Assembly (NCBI GenBank): GCA_945787575.1
Contig: CALZKB010000003.1
Coordinates: forward strand, 1-64,000
Direction of reading: 5' to 3'
DNA length: 64,000 nt
From: Thermoanaerobaculia bacterium
Lineage (GTDB): Bacteria; Acidobacteriota; Thermoanaerobaculia; Multivoradales; JAHEKO01
Part shown: positions 39,052 to 50,060 of the stretch, one piece after another
Numbering within the stretch: the stretch's first letter is position 1
How the letters are laid out: the number at the start of each line of letters is the position of its first letter
Translations under genes and position numbers: made by a program
Notes under the pieces: model-generated
Databases searched by the model: none
Told to the model about the DNA's origin: nothing
What the model saw: the letters and a program-made list of their open reading frames with translations, nothing else

Positions 39052-39501
39052 ATGCGAACGACAATAGCGATCCTGACCCTGCTCTTGGCCTCGGTGGCAA
39101 CAGCGCCGCCGCTTCGAGCGGCCGACGACGGGGCCGACGTCCAAGCTGCAATCGAAGCGGTCATCGAGAAGGCCTACGTGCACGGCATCTGGCTCGACGG
39201 TGACGAAGCGGTGGCGCGCAGCGGTTTCGACCCCTCCTTCGTCATGCAAGTCGCGCAAGAGGACCACGTTCTGTCCGTGTCGCTCGATGATTGGCTCGCA
39301 CGCCTCGGATTGCATGGTGAGCCGTTGGACGAGAACATCACCCATCGCATCGAGGTGCTCGACCACAGCGGCACCGCGGCCGTCGCGCTAGTCGAGGTCC
39401 ATCGAGACGGCCAGCCCCTCTACACCGACTACATGAGCCTCTACAGATCCGGCGACGGTTGGCGGATCGTCGCGAAGATCTTCCACTCGCACCCACAGTG
39501 A
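39052..39501 (+). CDS. Secreted NTF2-like (putative lumazine-binding) protein
   Basis: Signal peptide; YTDYMSLYRSGDGWRIVAKIFHSHPQ. Confidence 0.75.
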   Translation: MRTTIAILTLLLASVATAPPLRAADDGADVQAAIEAVIEKAYVHGIWLDGDEAVARSGFDPSFVMQVAQEDHVLSVSLDDWLARLGLHGEPLDENITHRIEVLDHSGTAAVALVEVHRDGQPLYTDYMSLYRSGDGWRIVAKIFHSHPQ

Positions 39502-39544
39502 GAGTCCAAGACCGACCTCGCCACGGGGCGCTACGGTGCGGGCC

Positions 39545-39847
39545 TTACTCCCCCTCGCCTATGGGCTCGCTCGAGGTTCCGAGAAAAGCATGGCCCGACA
39601 CGAAGTAGTAGTTGATGGGCTTCTCATTTCTCAGAATGTCGATGACGCCAGCGAGCATCTCCGAGGGCAGGTGCATCATGATCTTGCCGCCGGTTTCGGA
39701 GTCGGCGGGGAACGGCATCCCCTTATCGTGAAACCGGACCCAGCCGAGCACGTTCGATTCGTCGGAAAGCTGAATCTGAGCTCGATTGTCGCTGTAGCCG
39801 TCGCCAGAGCCGTAGAACAGGATGTGGTACTGGGTAACGTTCGCCAT
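39545..39847 (-). CDS. Conserved hypothetical 100-aa protein
   Basis: GGAGAC upstream of ATG; MANVTQYHILFYGSGDGYSDNRAQIQLSDE. Confidence 0.55.
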   Translation of the reverse strand: MANVTQYHILFYGSGDGYSDNRAQIQLSDESNVLGWVRFHDKGMPFPADSETGGKIMMHLPSEMLAGVIDILRNEKPINYYFVSGHAFLGTSSEPIGEGE

Positions 39848-40305
39848 CTTTGGTCTCCTTGCGAAGTGGATTGGAGATGATCCGGCGCGGTGGCAATGCC
39901 GCCCCGAAATCTGTCAGCGGGGACCGCGCCATCTGCGGATCGCTTTCGAGCCCGCGGGGCAGCTCCATCCGGCCTGGAGCCGCCCAGGCGCTCGATCAGA
40001 TTCGGCGGTGGGCGTCCCGCTGCCCTGCTTGCTCTCGCTATCTGATAGCACGCAGCACGAGCTCGCAGACACACCCGCTTGGGTAGTGCCTGTCGACCGA
40101 GGACAAGGAAACCAACGGGGAACGGAGTTGGCTCTGAGGCGTAGCTAGACCCGCCAGCCATAGGTAGCCGGGGGACTTGTGCTCCCGGTCCGCGCAAGAG
40201 GAAGGCCGGCCACGGGTGCCGGCCCTACTGCCGAGGGATGACCGAGATAGCGCAACAGGGCCGGGACGGGCGGGAAGGCGGCGAGGACCAGGGAACAGGC
40301 GGGCG

Positions 40306-41592
40306 ATGGAAGTGGTTGTGAAGCTAGAATGGACCGAGCCCCGCGAGGCCGCATTCTTGAGCTCGCACGACCCCCAAGGACTGATCTTCGACTGGGCCGA
40401 GTTCGGCCCGGAGCGCTTCGCGGCGCCCCAACGCGTCGAGGTCAACGACGAGACGCTGCGGGACGGTCTGCAGAGTCCTTCGGTCGTCGACCCCCCGATC
40501 GCGACCAAGATCGACATCCTCCGTCGGATGGACCGGTTGACGATCGAGTGCGCCAGTATGGGCATTCCGGCGGCGGGGCCGCGACAGCGAGAGGACGCCG
40601 CTGCTCTGTGCCGTGAGATTGCCGATTCCGGACTCGCGCTCCGTCCCAATCTCGGAGGGCGTACGGTGATCGGCGACGTCGAAGCGATCGTCGACGTCGC
40701 GCAAGCAAGCGGCTCGGCGGTCGAGGCGTGCCTCTTCATCGGCAGCAGCCCGATCCGCCAGCTCGCCGAGGAATGGGACCTGGAGGGAATGCTGCGCAAC
40801 ACCCGCGAGGCGGTCGGCTTGGCCGCGGCGGAGGAGCTTGCCGTGACCTACATCACCGAGGACACGGTTCGGTCGGCGCCGGAGCATCTCGCGCTGTTGC
40901 TCGAGGCGGCGGTCGATGCCGGAGCCGCGCGGGTTTGTCTTTGCGACACGGCCGGCGCGGCGATTCCGCAGGGGGTGAGCAACCTCGTCGGCTGGGTTCG
41001 CCAGCGGCTCGGTCAAGGAGTGGGGATCGACTGGCACGGTCACCGCGACCGCGGCCTCGGCATGGCCAATACCCTGGCGGCGATCCAGGCGGGCGCGACT
41101 CGGGTCCACGGCACGGTACTCGGGATCGGGGAACGCGTCGGCAACACGGCGACCGAGCAGATCCTCGTCAACCTCGAGCTGCTCGGTCTGGCAAAGCGCG
41201 ACCTCGAGGGGCTGCCCGCCTTGGTCGAGACGGTCGCCGCTGCCCTCGGGGTGGAGATACCTTCGAGCACCGCCGTCGTCGGTCGCGACGCCTTTCGCAC
41301 CGCTACCGGCGTCCACGCCGCCGCCCTCTTCAAAGCGGAGCGGCTCGGCGACCCCGAGCTCGTCGACCAGATCTACTCCGGGGTTCCCGCCCGCCGGCTC
41401 GGGCGCAGGCAGGAGATCGAGATCGGCCCGCTCTCGGGCACCGCCAACGTGATCCACTTCCTACGCGCTCACGATCTGCCCGAGGACCCCCAGCTGATCG
41501 CCGATATTCTGGCAACCGCCAAGGGCTCACCGCGGGTGCTGAGCGAGGACGAGGTGCTCGCTGTCGTCGAGGAGGCGGGGGTCGAGCGATGA
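40306..41592 (+). CDS. HMGL-like / isopropylmalate-homocitrate synthase family protein
   Basis: VNDETLRDGLQSPSVVDPP, IDWHGHRDRGLGMANTLAAIQAGATRVHGTVLGIGERVGNTATEQILVNL. Confidence 0.88.
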   Translation: MEVVVKLEWTEPREAAFLSSHDPQGLIFDWAEFGPERFAAPQRVEVNDETLRDGLQSPSVVDPPIATKIDILRRMDRLTIECASMGIPAAGPRQREDAAALCREIADSGLALRPNLGGRTVIGDVEAIVDVAQASGSAVEACLFIGSSPIRQLAEEWDLEGMLRNTREAVGLAAAEELAVTYITEDTVRSAPEHLALLLEAAVDAGAARVCLCDTAGAAIPQGVSNLVGWVRQRLGQGVGIDWHGHRDRGLGMANTLAAIQAGATRVHGTVLGIGERVGNTATEQILVNLELLGLAKRDLEGLPALVETVAAALGVEIPSSTAVVGRDAFRTATGVHAAALFKAERLGDPELVDQIYSGVPARRLGRRQEIEIGPLSGTANVIHFLRAHDLPEDPQLIADILATAKGSPRVLSEDEVLAVVEEAGVER

Positions 41593-42941
41593 GCGACGAG
41601 GGAGGCGGCTCGGCGTCGCTGCGGGTCTGTAACCCCAATCTCGAGCTGGCCGAACCAGCCGGCGGCAGCTATTTCGTCTCCACCTATCCGCCGTTCTCAG
41701 CCTGGTCCGGGGCCGGCGGCAGGGAGTGGCGCCACCGCCTCGACACGCCTCGTTCCAAGCCGAGCTCCGTGCCGCTGGGACTCTACGTTCACATCCCCTT
41801 CTGCGTCGATCGCTGTCACTACTGTTACTACCTCTCCCACGACGACCGGCTCGACGACCTCGATCGCTATATTCGTGCGCTCGAGAGCGAGCTCGAGCTC
41901 CACGCCCGGACGCCGGCGTTGGGAGGACGGGAGCTCGATTTCGTCTACTTCGGCGGAGGCACGCCCTCCCTGCTCTCCGCGGCGCGCATCGAGCGGCTGA
42001 TGAGCGCGCTGCAGGACGTCTGGTCGTGGCACTCGACCCGCGAGGTGAGCTTCGAATGCGCTCCGCGAAGCACCACCACGAAGAAGCTCGAAGCGCTGCG
42101 CGACTGGGGGGTCACGCGAATCAGCCTCGGCGCTCAGCAGATGAACGACGAGGTTCTGCGTGCCAACGGTCGGGTGCACCTCACGGCCGACGTCGAAGCG
42201 GCCTACCGCGACATTCGCGAGGTCGGCTTCGCCGTCGTCAACGTCGATCTCATCGTCGGCCTCGTCGGCGAGACCGACGAGACCTTCGACTCGAGCCTCG
42301 AGCGAATCGTCGAGCTGGAGCCCGACAGCGTGACGATCTACCAGCTCGAGATCCCGCTCAACACCCCACTGTGGAGCTCGCTCCAGCACGGCGAGGTGCC
42401 GACGATCGCATCCTGGGCCACCAAGAGAGATCGTCTGCGACGCGCATTCGACCGGCTCGAGAGAGCCGGCTACGCACAGGCGAGCGCCTACGCCGCGGTC
42501 CGCGATCCCGAGCGACATCGATTCCTCTATCAGATCGAGCAGTATCACGGTGCCGATCTTCTCGGTATCGGCGCCTCGGCCTTCTCCCACATCGACGGTT
42601 TCAACCAGCAGAACCTGCCCGATCTCGGCGAGTACCTCGAACGGGTGGAGGACCGTGAACCGCCCCTTTTTCGGGTCTACGAGTCCACCCCGGAAGAATG
42701 CATGATTCGCGAGTTCGTCTTGCAGTTGAAGCTCGGTCGCGTCGAGCGCGCCTACTTCGCCGAGAAGTTCGGAATCGACCTCGAGAGGCGGTTCGCGACT
42801 CCCCTCTCCGATCTCGAGGCGCGCGGTTGGCTGGGCGTCGACGACGATCACGTGACCGTGACCCGCGAAGGACTGCTACGAGTCGACCGGATGCTCCAGT
42901 CCTTCTATCTCCCCGAGCACCGGGGGATCCGGTATTCGTGA
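41589..42941 (+). CDS. HemW/coproporphyrinogen-III-oxidase-like radical SAM protein
   Basis: YVHIPFCVDRCHYCYYLS; FVYFGGGTPSLLSAARIERLM; ATGA overlap with upstream gene. Confidence 0.87.
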   Translation: MSDEGGGSASLRVCNPNLELAEPAGGSYFVSTYPPFSAWSGAGGREWRHRLDTPRSKPSSVPLGLYVHIPFCVDRCHYCYYLSHDDRLDDLDRYIRALESELELHARTPALGGRELDFVYFGGGTPSLLSAARIERLMSALQDVWSWHSTREVSFECAPRSTTTKKLEALRDWGVTRISLGAQQMNDEVLRANGRVHLTADVEAAYRDIREVGFAVVNVDLIVGLVGETDETFDSSLERIVELEPDSVTIYQLEIPLNTPLWSSLQHGEVPTIASWATKRDRLRRAFDRLERAGYAQASAYAAVRDPERHRFLYQIEQYHGADLLGIGASAFSHIDGFNQQNLPDLGEYLERVEDREPPLFRVYESTPEECMIREFVLQLKLGRVERAYFAEKFGIDLERRFATPLSDLEARGWLGVDDDHVTVTREGLLRVDRMLQSFYLPEHRGIRYS

Positions 42942-42987
42942 TCGCAGCGCCGCGGCGAGGGTTCACCGCCGGTGCGGACTTCGTGGC

Positions 42988-43149
42988 CTACTCGCGCGGT
43001 GCGAGTTCGTCGGGCTGCTCGGGTTGCTCGCCGTCGGGCGGGATCGCGCCCTCGAGTCGGGCCTTCTTGAGCGCCTTCCGCAGCGCCATCTTCTCCTGCT
43101 TGGCCAAGCGTTTCTCTCTCTTGGCTTGTTCGCGCTGGCGTTTCGCCAT
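42988..43149 (-). CDS. Small basic conserved protein
   Basis: MAKRQREQAKREKRLAKQEKMALRKALKKARLEG; GAGGAAAGG upstream. Confidence 0.5.
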   Translation of the reverse strand: MAKRQREQAKREKRLAKQEKMALRKALKKARLEGAIPPDGEQPEQPDELAPRE

Positions 43150-43348
43150 GGTCTGCGGTCCTGGTCTGCCCATAAACGGGGTCCTTTCCTCGGGGAAGTG
43201 AGCGGCCCTGGGTGCCTGGTAGTCAATGCCGGCACCGCCTGCAGTCAGGGCCAGGCGAACAGTGGCGAGTGCCGACGGGTCTCGACGGATTGTACCCTTT
43301 GCGCTCCGCTGCCCGTCCGGGAGGTGCGCGAGGAGGTCGCCAAGGCGC

Positions 43349-46300
43349 TCAGGGAATCGTCACGTCCCAAGCCGAGGTGTCGCCCGATTCGAAGCCATCG
43401 GCGAACACCAGCTGCTGGCACAGGGTGCATCGATCGCAGCTATCCGCTACCCCGTTGCCGTTCAGATCGGCCTCACAGGAAGCCGCGTAGGCACCGGGCC
43501 TACCGCCGGCGGCCAGACAGGCGTCGGGCAGCATCTCGGCGCAACCTCCCGGAAGACAGCAGGAGACCTCCACGGCGCCGGCCACCGGTGCGGACAGCAC
43601 CCTGAGGACGTCGTCGCGGTCGAACGGAATCACGAACGGGTGGGAGTTCTCCTTCAGCTCCGCTCCTTGCTCGTCCTTGAAGCGATCCATCTGCTGCACG
43701 TCTACGAACGCTCGGCTGGCTCCCGGGGCGGAGAGCGTTGCCCGCAGCTCGGGCACCAGCGGATCGGTCACCTCCACCAGCTGCAGTCCCAGAGCACGGT
43801 TGGCGACCACCGCGTAGTCGTCGACACCGGGCGGTGCGATCTGGCTCGCGACGTCGACGTCCACGACCTCTCCACCGAGGTCGAGCGTGCCGGCGACGGT
43901 CGGGGCGTCGGGGTGGGTGATGTCGAAGACCCGCAGCCCCCCGGCGCCGGCGGCGACGTAGAGGTAGTCGTGCTCGCGCGACGGGACGACATCGTCTGCC
44001 GGCAGGTAGCGGGTGTAGGTGTCGAGCGCTTGCGCGCCATCGAGGGCGATGCCGTCAACCAGCCGTGGGGTGGCGAAATCAGGAAGCAGATCGACGATTC
44101 GAACGCCGTAACCGGGATCGGCAACGTAGGCGCGGACCGCGAACGCCGGACCCATCTGGTAGTGGGCGTAGAGAGCGACGTCAGCGGCGTGGAGGCCGTC
44201 GGCGGCGCCGAGGATTTGCGGAGCCGAGTGGTCGGCGATGTCCACCACCACCAGCCCGTCGTCGCCGGCCGCGACGAAGAGATGAGCGCCCCAGGGCACC
44301 GCGCGCAGGGCTCCCGGTAGGGGTACCGTCGCAACCCAGACGAGGGTCTCGGGCTGCTCGTTGTCGTAGATCTGGACCCCGACCCCGGCGTCGACCACGT
44401 AGAGATAGCGAGCCACGCGCGCGACGTCGACGGCATCGATCCCGGTGACGGTGGCGACCGGCTCGGTGGGCAGCCCGGCACGCAGGTCAAAGACCGACAA
44501 CCCACCAGGCCCGGATGCCACGTAGAGATAGTCGGTCGTCCCGTCCACCAGATCGGGCAGGACCGCGAGGGCGTGGGGCGTCGTCGCCGGAATGGTGCCC
44601 ACCCACTGGGGCAAGTCGGGATCGCTCCACCGATCGAACACCGAGACACCGCCGTCCGCGAGCAGAAAGGCCCAGGTTCTGGCCAGCGAATAGCTTCCGG
44701 TACCCAATCCCAAGGCCGGTGGTGAGCGGTGACACTCGACGCAGGTACGCACCTCGCCCGCCGGTCTCACGCTGTGGGCGTGCACCGGTTGATGGGCCAG
44801 ACCCGACTTGCCGTTGGCGGTCGACGGCATCTTGAAGTCGAGGATCTTCGAGCCGTCCGCCGCCGTCACGTCGGCGATCGGGTGGCAGCCGACGATGTAG
44901 GGAGCGACCCGGCCCTCTTTGTTGGGGCCCATCGAGAAGGCCCGCAGCGCCTCGAAGACCTTGTTGTTGGTCGACACCTTGCCCACCTCGTAGTCGCGCG
45001 TGATCAGGTTCTGCCCCACTTCACGCTCGTCGCGCTCGAAGTGGCAGCCGTAGCAGTTGGGCACCCACGACGTGTGACAGGCGTAGCACTCGAGACCGCC
45101 TTCGTCCTTCACGTGCTCGCTGGTCATCGCGAGCGCGGCTCTCGGGTTGTAGTCACTCGACGCGGGGTCGACGAGATCCTTGATCTGAAGTGGTACGTGA
45201 TGGACTCCGTCGACCTTGGAGATCAGGATCGGCTCGCTGCCGCTGGTGTCGACGTTGGGCAACGGCAGGCCGTCGTTGTCGAGGAAGGTGGCGTAGGCGT
45301 CCGGCGTTCCGTGGCAAGTCCGACACTCGATCCGGGTCGCCTGGTCCATGTGGCCCCAGATGTTGCCGTCACCCATCACCTCGCTCTTGACGTGGCAGTC
45401 GATGCAGTGCAGGCCCCGCTCGTGATGGAAGTCCGGGGGATTGGTCGCGGCGTCGGTGTAGTGGTAGTTGCGGTTGAACCGCTCGTCGGTGGTGCCGGGC
45501 ACCCCCGGCCCGGAGGGCAGCCGCGGAGGCATCTGGGCCCTCCCGGTGAAGGTCAGGCCGATGCGCGCGCCGCGATGATGGCAGTGCAGGCACTGAGAGG
45601 TCGCAATCGCCTTGGTGACCCGGTGGATGATCGGGTGCCCCGGCTCCTCGTGATCGATCGAGGAATCCGCGCTCTGCGAAAGGCCGTCGTCGGCGTAGGG
45701 CATGTGACAGGCGACGCAGCCGTCCGCTCGGTAAGTCCCGTCTTCGCCCTCCGCGCCGCGGTAGCCTCGGCCGCGCGACCACAGATGACAACGGGCGCAG
45801 GCTTGGCCCGGCACGGCGGCATAGTGGGTGGCCACCTTGGACGGGTCGGCACTCGGGTCGTAGGTGATGAGATCGTCGAGACTCTCGACCGCCCCTTCGT
45901 CGATGGGCACCGTGCCGTCTTCGTCGACGACCGCGAACATGCCGTAGATCGGGGTCTTGGTGTCGACCACGCCGTTCTGGTAGAGCCCTCCGCTGACGTG
46001 GCCGGCGTTGTTGGTCATCAGGTTCTTGAGCACGGTCTCGGCCTCGGCCGGGTGGCAGAGGGCGCAAGTGTCGTCCACGACGCGCAGGTTGCTCGGGTTG
46101 ACGAAACGTTGGTACGGCAGGTCTTCCTCGAGCGGCGCGGTCGTCACGTCGTCGATGACCAACCGCGTCGGCTGAACGTGGGCGGCGAGCTTGGTCGTCG
46201 CCTGTCCATCGCCGCCGTGGCAGAACGTGCAGTGGAGCTCGAAGCCCATCTCCTCGGTGGCGTTCTCGATCTCCCCGTGGCAGGTGCGGCAACCGGGATC

Positions 46301-46405
46301 GTCACCTAGGCCGTCGAGACGGCTCGACACCGCCTCGATCCGGGGCTGGGACAGGTCCGCCGGTCGAGAGCGGTGCTGCGCCCGGACGCCCTCGGCCGCC
46401 ACCAC
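43349..46405 (-). CDS. 11-heme cytochrome c fused to LVIVD-type beta-propeller, with C-terminal tag (5' end uncertain)
   Basis: 11 CXXCH motifs; repeated LFVAAGDDGLVVVDIADHSAPQIL-type units; DLNGNGVADSC then VFADGFESGDTSAWDVTIP*. Confidence 0.85.
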   Translation of the reverse strand: MVAAEGVRAQHRSRPADLSQPRIEAVSSRLDGLGDDPGCRTCHGEIENATEEMGFELHCTFCHGGDGQATTKLAAHVQPTRLVIDDVTTAPLEEDLPYQRFVNPSNLRVVDDTCALCHPAEAETVLKNLMTNNAGHVSGGLYQNGVVDTKTPIYGMFAVVDEDGTVPIDEGAVESLDDLITYDPSADPSKVATHYAAVPGQACARCHLWSRGRGYRGAEGEDGTYRADGCVACHMPYADDGLSQSADSSIDHEEPGHPIIHRVTKAIATSQCLHCHHRGARIGLTFTGRAQMPPRLPSGPGVPGTTDERFNRNYHYTDAATNPPDFHHERGLHCIDCHVKSEVMGDGNIWGHMDQATRIECRTCHGTPDAYATFLDNDGLPLPNVDTSGSEPILISKVDGVHHVPLQIKDLVDPASSDYNPRAALAMTSEHVKDEGGLECYACHTSWVPNCYGCHFERDEREVGQNLITRDYEVGKVSTNNKVFEALRAFSMGPNKEGRVAPYIVGCHPIADVTAADGSKILDFKMPSTANGKSGLAHQPVHAHSVRPAGEVRTCVECHRSPPALGLGTGSYSLARTWAFLLADGGVSVFDRWSDPDLPQWVGTIPATTPHALAVLPDLVDGTTDYLYVASGPGGLSVFDLRAGLPTEPVATVTGIDAVDVARVARYLYVVDAGVGVQIYDNEQPETLVWVATVPLPGALRAVPWGAHLFVAAGDDGLVVVDIADHSAPQILGAADGLHAADVALYAHYQMGPAFAVRAYVADPGYGVRIVDLLPDFATPRLVDGIALDGAQALDTYTRYLPADDVVPSREHDYLYVAAGAGGLRVFDITHPDAPTVAGTLDLGGEVVDVDVASQIAPPGVDDYAVVANRALGLQLVEVTDPLVPELRATLSAPGASRAFVDVQQMDRFKDEQGAELKENSHPFVIPFDRDDVLRVLSAPVAGAVEVSCCLPGGCAEMLPDACLAAGGRPGAYAASCEADLNGNGVADSCDRCTLCQQLVFADGFESGDTSAWDVTIP

Positions 46406-46691
46406 GGCGGCAATCAGGACGAACCCGATGACGGGTCCGATGAAGCGCGCGCGAGCTCTCTGCTTGGGGGCCTTTGGAGTCCTCTCCTCCGAGGTCGGCC
46501 GGTCGAGCGTGCCCGGTCATCTCTAGCAGAGAACGCCCCGCCCCACCCCGCCCTCAAGGGTGGGCAGGGCTTCAAGGTGTGGACCTGGGACCTGCCGGGG
46601 CGGGAGCGGGCGAAGAGGTCAGGAGAAGCGTCGAGCCCACCGGCGCCCGGAACTGACTCGGCCCCGGTCGGGTCTCATCTGTCGAGGAGAT

Positions 46692-47227
46692 GTGAAAGTG
46701 GCGGCCCGACTATTCGAGACCACAAACCCGGGATACTGGGCACAATTGGTCCACACTGAGGCCGCAGAGAAGCGTGACGAACGCCGACGACTCCACTTGG
46801 CCGCTCTCGGAGCCCTCCTCTTGCATGGCGTGATCTTCTCCTTGCGCCTGCCCGAGAGCGGCCGTTCGATCACGGTCCCAGAGCCGGAGCGCCCGTTCTT
46901 CGCGATCGTGCCGCTCCCCTCCGAACCGCGGCCGCCCGTTGCTCAACCACCGCGGCGGCCGGAGCGAGCCCGCAGAGCGACGATCGTCGTGCCCGGGCCT
47001 CCGGAGGTCGACTTCGAGCCACTCGAGCCCGCGCCGCTCGCCGTCTCCATCGAAGTCCCGCGCATCGAGCCCGTCGACTTCATTCCGCCGCCACCACCGC
47101 CGGCGGAGCCGACCGGCCCGGTGCGCTACGACTCGACGATCACCCGGCCGGAGCGCCTCCACGCGCCGCTGCCTCGCTACACCGAACAGGCCCGCAGCGT
47201 GCGGCGGCTAGCGAGGAATCGCTCGCT

Positions 47228-47231
<4 letters not shown>
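46692..47231 (+). pseudogene. TonB-like protein lacking the C-terminal TonB domain
   Basis: N-terminal TM, proline-rich linker, then RPERLHAPLPRYTEQARSVRRLARNRSL*, stopping where the TonB CTD should begin. Confidence 0.5.
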
Positions 47232-48133
<902 letters not shown>

Positions 48134-48137
48134 CGAC

Positions 48138-49220
48138 CTAGGACTCGAGTTTGTGAGCGCCGGCCTCGACCAGGCGGCCCAGCAGGGGCGCCAGCAGATC
48201 CGGCGTCAGATTGATGTGGTCGATGCTCTCGAGATGACGAGCGACCTCCTTGGCCGCCAGCGCCCAGGCGATCTCGGCAGGCAGGCTGCCGTAGGCTTCC
48301 ATCCGCCCCTTCTCGGCTTCGACCAGAGCCTCCTCGACCGAGCGGATCTTCGCCGCCTTGGCCTTTCCCGTGAGCCGCGTCGCGTCGGCGGTGGCGCTCG
48401 CCTCGATCCTCCGGCGATCGGCCTGAGCGGTCGCCTCGATCGACTCGCGCCGCGCGGAAGCCTCGGCTCGGATGTTGGCCGCCGTCGCCTCCTCGCGGGC
48501 CTTGCGCTGGTCGTTCAACCCTTCCTGCTCGATGAGATTCTCTTGCCGCCGCGCCAGCTCGATCTCGGTCTGGAGCTCGTTCTCGGCGATGGCGCGCTCC
48601 TTCTCGACGGCTTCGGCCCGCCGCTGGAAGGCGGCCTCGTCGGCCTCCTGCTGAATCCCCTCACGGGCCGGCGCCTCGAGGGCGTTCTCGAGATCCGCCG
48701 TGGGCTTGAGTGCGGCGAGTCGCACCATGACGATCTCGAGCCCGATTCCCGCCAGCGACTCGTCGCCCTTGAGTCCTTCGCTCACCCGGCGATTGATCTC
48801 GGCTTGGCCGGCCTGCAAGATGACCCGGATCGGGTTCTCGGCGATGTAGGCCCAAGCATGCTGTTGGGCGAGCTGGCTCAAGACGAGAGAGAGCTTCTCG
48901 AGAGGCCGCGCCAAGTAGCCGCCGGTCTTGAGATCGAGGCTGAAGTCGAGGCGCCGGGCGAGCGTCGGAGGGTTCTTCACTCGATAGGTGATCACCCCCT
49001 GAGCCATCACGTCCTGAAAGTCCGCGGAGCGAGCGTGAAAGGTGAACTGCAGGTCGCGGTCGTCGACCGGGATTTCGGCGATCGCCGTGGAAAGCGGATG
49101 GAACCAGAAGGCGATCCCCTCTCCGCTGCGCTGCAGCTCGCCCTTGCGAAACTGGAGGATGTGGAAGTTGGGCTCGGCTCGGAGGTGCCTAAGACTGCCG
49201 AATCGTCGAATCTCTGCCAT
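48138..49220 (-). CDS. SPFH/Band 7 domain protein
   Basis: VDDRDLQFTFHARSADFQDVMAQGVITYRVKNP..; long coiled coil with EAxAxxR repeats. Confidence 0.82.
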   Translation of the reverse strand: MAEIRRFGSLRHLRAEPNFHILQFRKGELQRSGEGIAFWFHPLSTAIAEIPVDDRDLQFTFHARSADFQDVMAQGVITYRVKNPPTLARRLDFSLDLKTGGYLARPLEKLSLVLSQLAQQHAWAYIAENPIRVILQAGQAEINRRVSEGLKGDESLAGIGLEIVMVRLAALKPTADLENALEAPAREGIQQEADEAAFQRRAEAVEKERAIAENELQTEIELARRQENLIEQEGLNDQRKAREEATAANIRAEASARRESIEATAQADRRRIEASATADATRLTGKAKAAKIRSVEEALVEAEKGRMEAYGSLPAEIAWALAAKEVARHLESIDHINLTPDLLAPLLGRLVEAGAHKLES

Positions 49221-49256
49221 CTGACTGCCTCCTGTCTGTCGGTGCCTCGAAAGGGT

Positions 49257-49955
49257 CTAAAGAGCAGAACGGCGCGCGAAGCGGTAGAGCTTCGCGGGTC
49301 GGTGCCCCACGTTGCGTTGTCGCGTCCCGGTGGCCTCCAGATCCCCGGAGGCCAGCATCCTGCGCCGGAACGAGTCCTTGTTGACCGGGCGTCCCGAGAT
49401 CGTCTCGTGGACGGTCTGGAGCTGCATGAGCGTGAAGCGCTCGGGGAGCAGCTGAAAACCGATCGGCGAGTAGTTGAGTCGTCCCCGAAGGCGTTTGACC
49501 GCCATGCCGAGAATCTCGTCGTGATCGAAGGCCAAGTCGATCGGCTCTCCCGCCTCCGTGCTCACCGTGACCGGCCCTCCCGTCTCGCCCTCCCAGGGAA
49601 CTTCGACGCGCCCGACCACTCGATCGACCGAGTCGCCGCACGCTTCTCGGAAGCGATCGGCATGGACGAGAGCGAAGTAGGCGATCGTGATGATGCGCTC
49701 ACGCGGATCTCTCTGCGGATCGCCGAACGAATACAGCTGCTCGATGAAGAGATCCGCCAGCCTCGGCTGTTGGCGCAGTACCCGCGCCGCCGCGGCGTCG
49801 AGCGACTCGTCAGGCTGAACGAATCCCCCGGGCAGACACCGCGCGCCCGCGAACGGCTCGTGCGAACGATCGACTAGCAAAGTCCAGAGCAGACCGTCCT
49901 GTGCGGTCAAGAGGGCGATGTCGACGGTGATGGCGAAACGGTCTCGGGTGGCCAT
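49257..49955 (-). CDS. NrtR-like Nudix/wHTH transcriptional regulator
   Basis: Degenerate Nudix LPGGFVQPDESLDAAAARVLRQQ plus C-terminal wHTH FTLMQLQTVHETISGRPVNKDSFRRRML. Confidence 0.82.
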   Translation of the reverse strand: MATRDRFAITVDIALLTAQDGLLWTLLVDRSHEPFAGARCLPGGFVQPDESLDAAAARVLRQQPRLADLFIEQLYSFGDPQRDPRERIITIAYFALVHADRFREACGDSVDRVVGRVEVPWEGETGGPVTVSTEAGEPIDLAFDHDEILGMAVKRLRGRLNYSPIGFQLLPERFTLMQLQTVHETISGRPVNKDSFRRRMLASGDLEATGTRQRNVGHRPAKLYRFARRSAL

Positions 49956-49976
49956 GGGACCTCCTTATCTACGCAC

Positions 49977-50005
49977 AGCATATATGTACTAAGTATAAAA
50001 GTCAA
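49977..50005 (-). promoter_or_regulatory. Promoter with AT-rich operator candidate for the NrtR-SPFH-NADK operon
   Basis: Minus strand TTGACT N17 TATGCT; spacer TTTATACTTAGTACATA partly palindromic. Confidence 0.55.
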
Positions 50006-50060
50006 GCCCCTCCAAGGTCCGGAGCGAGGCCGACAAAACGTCAGGCGCTACGATGACCTG

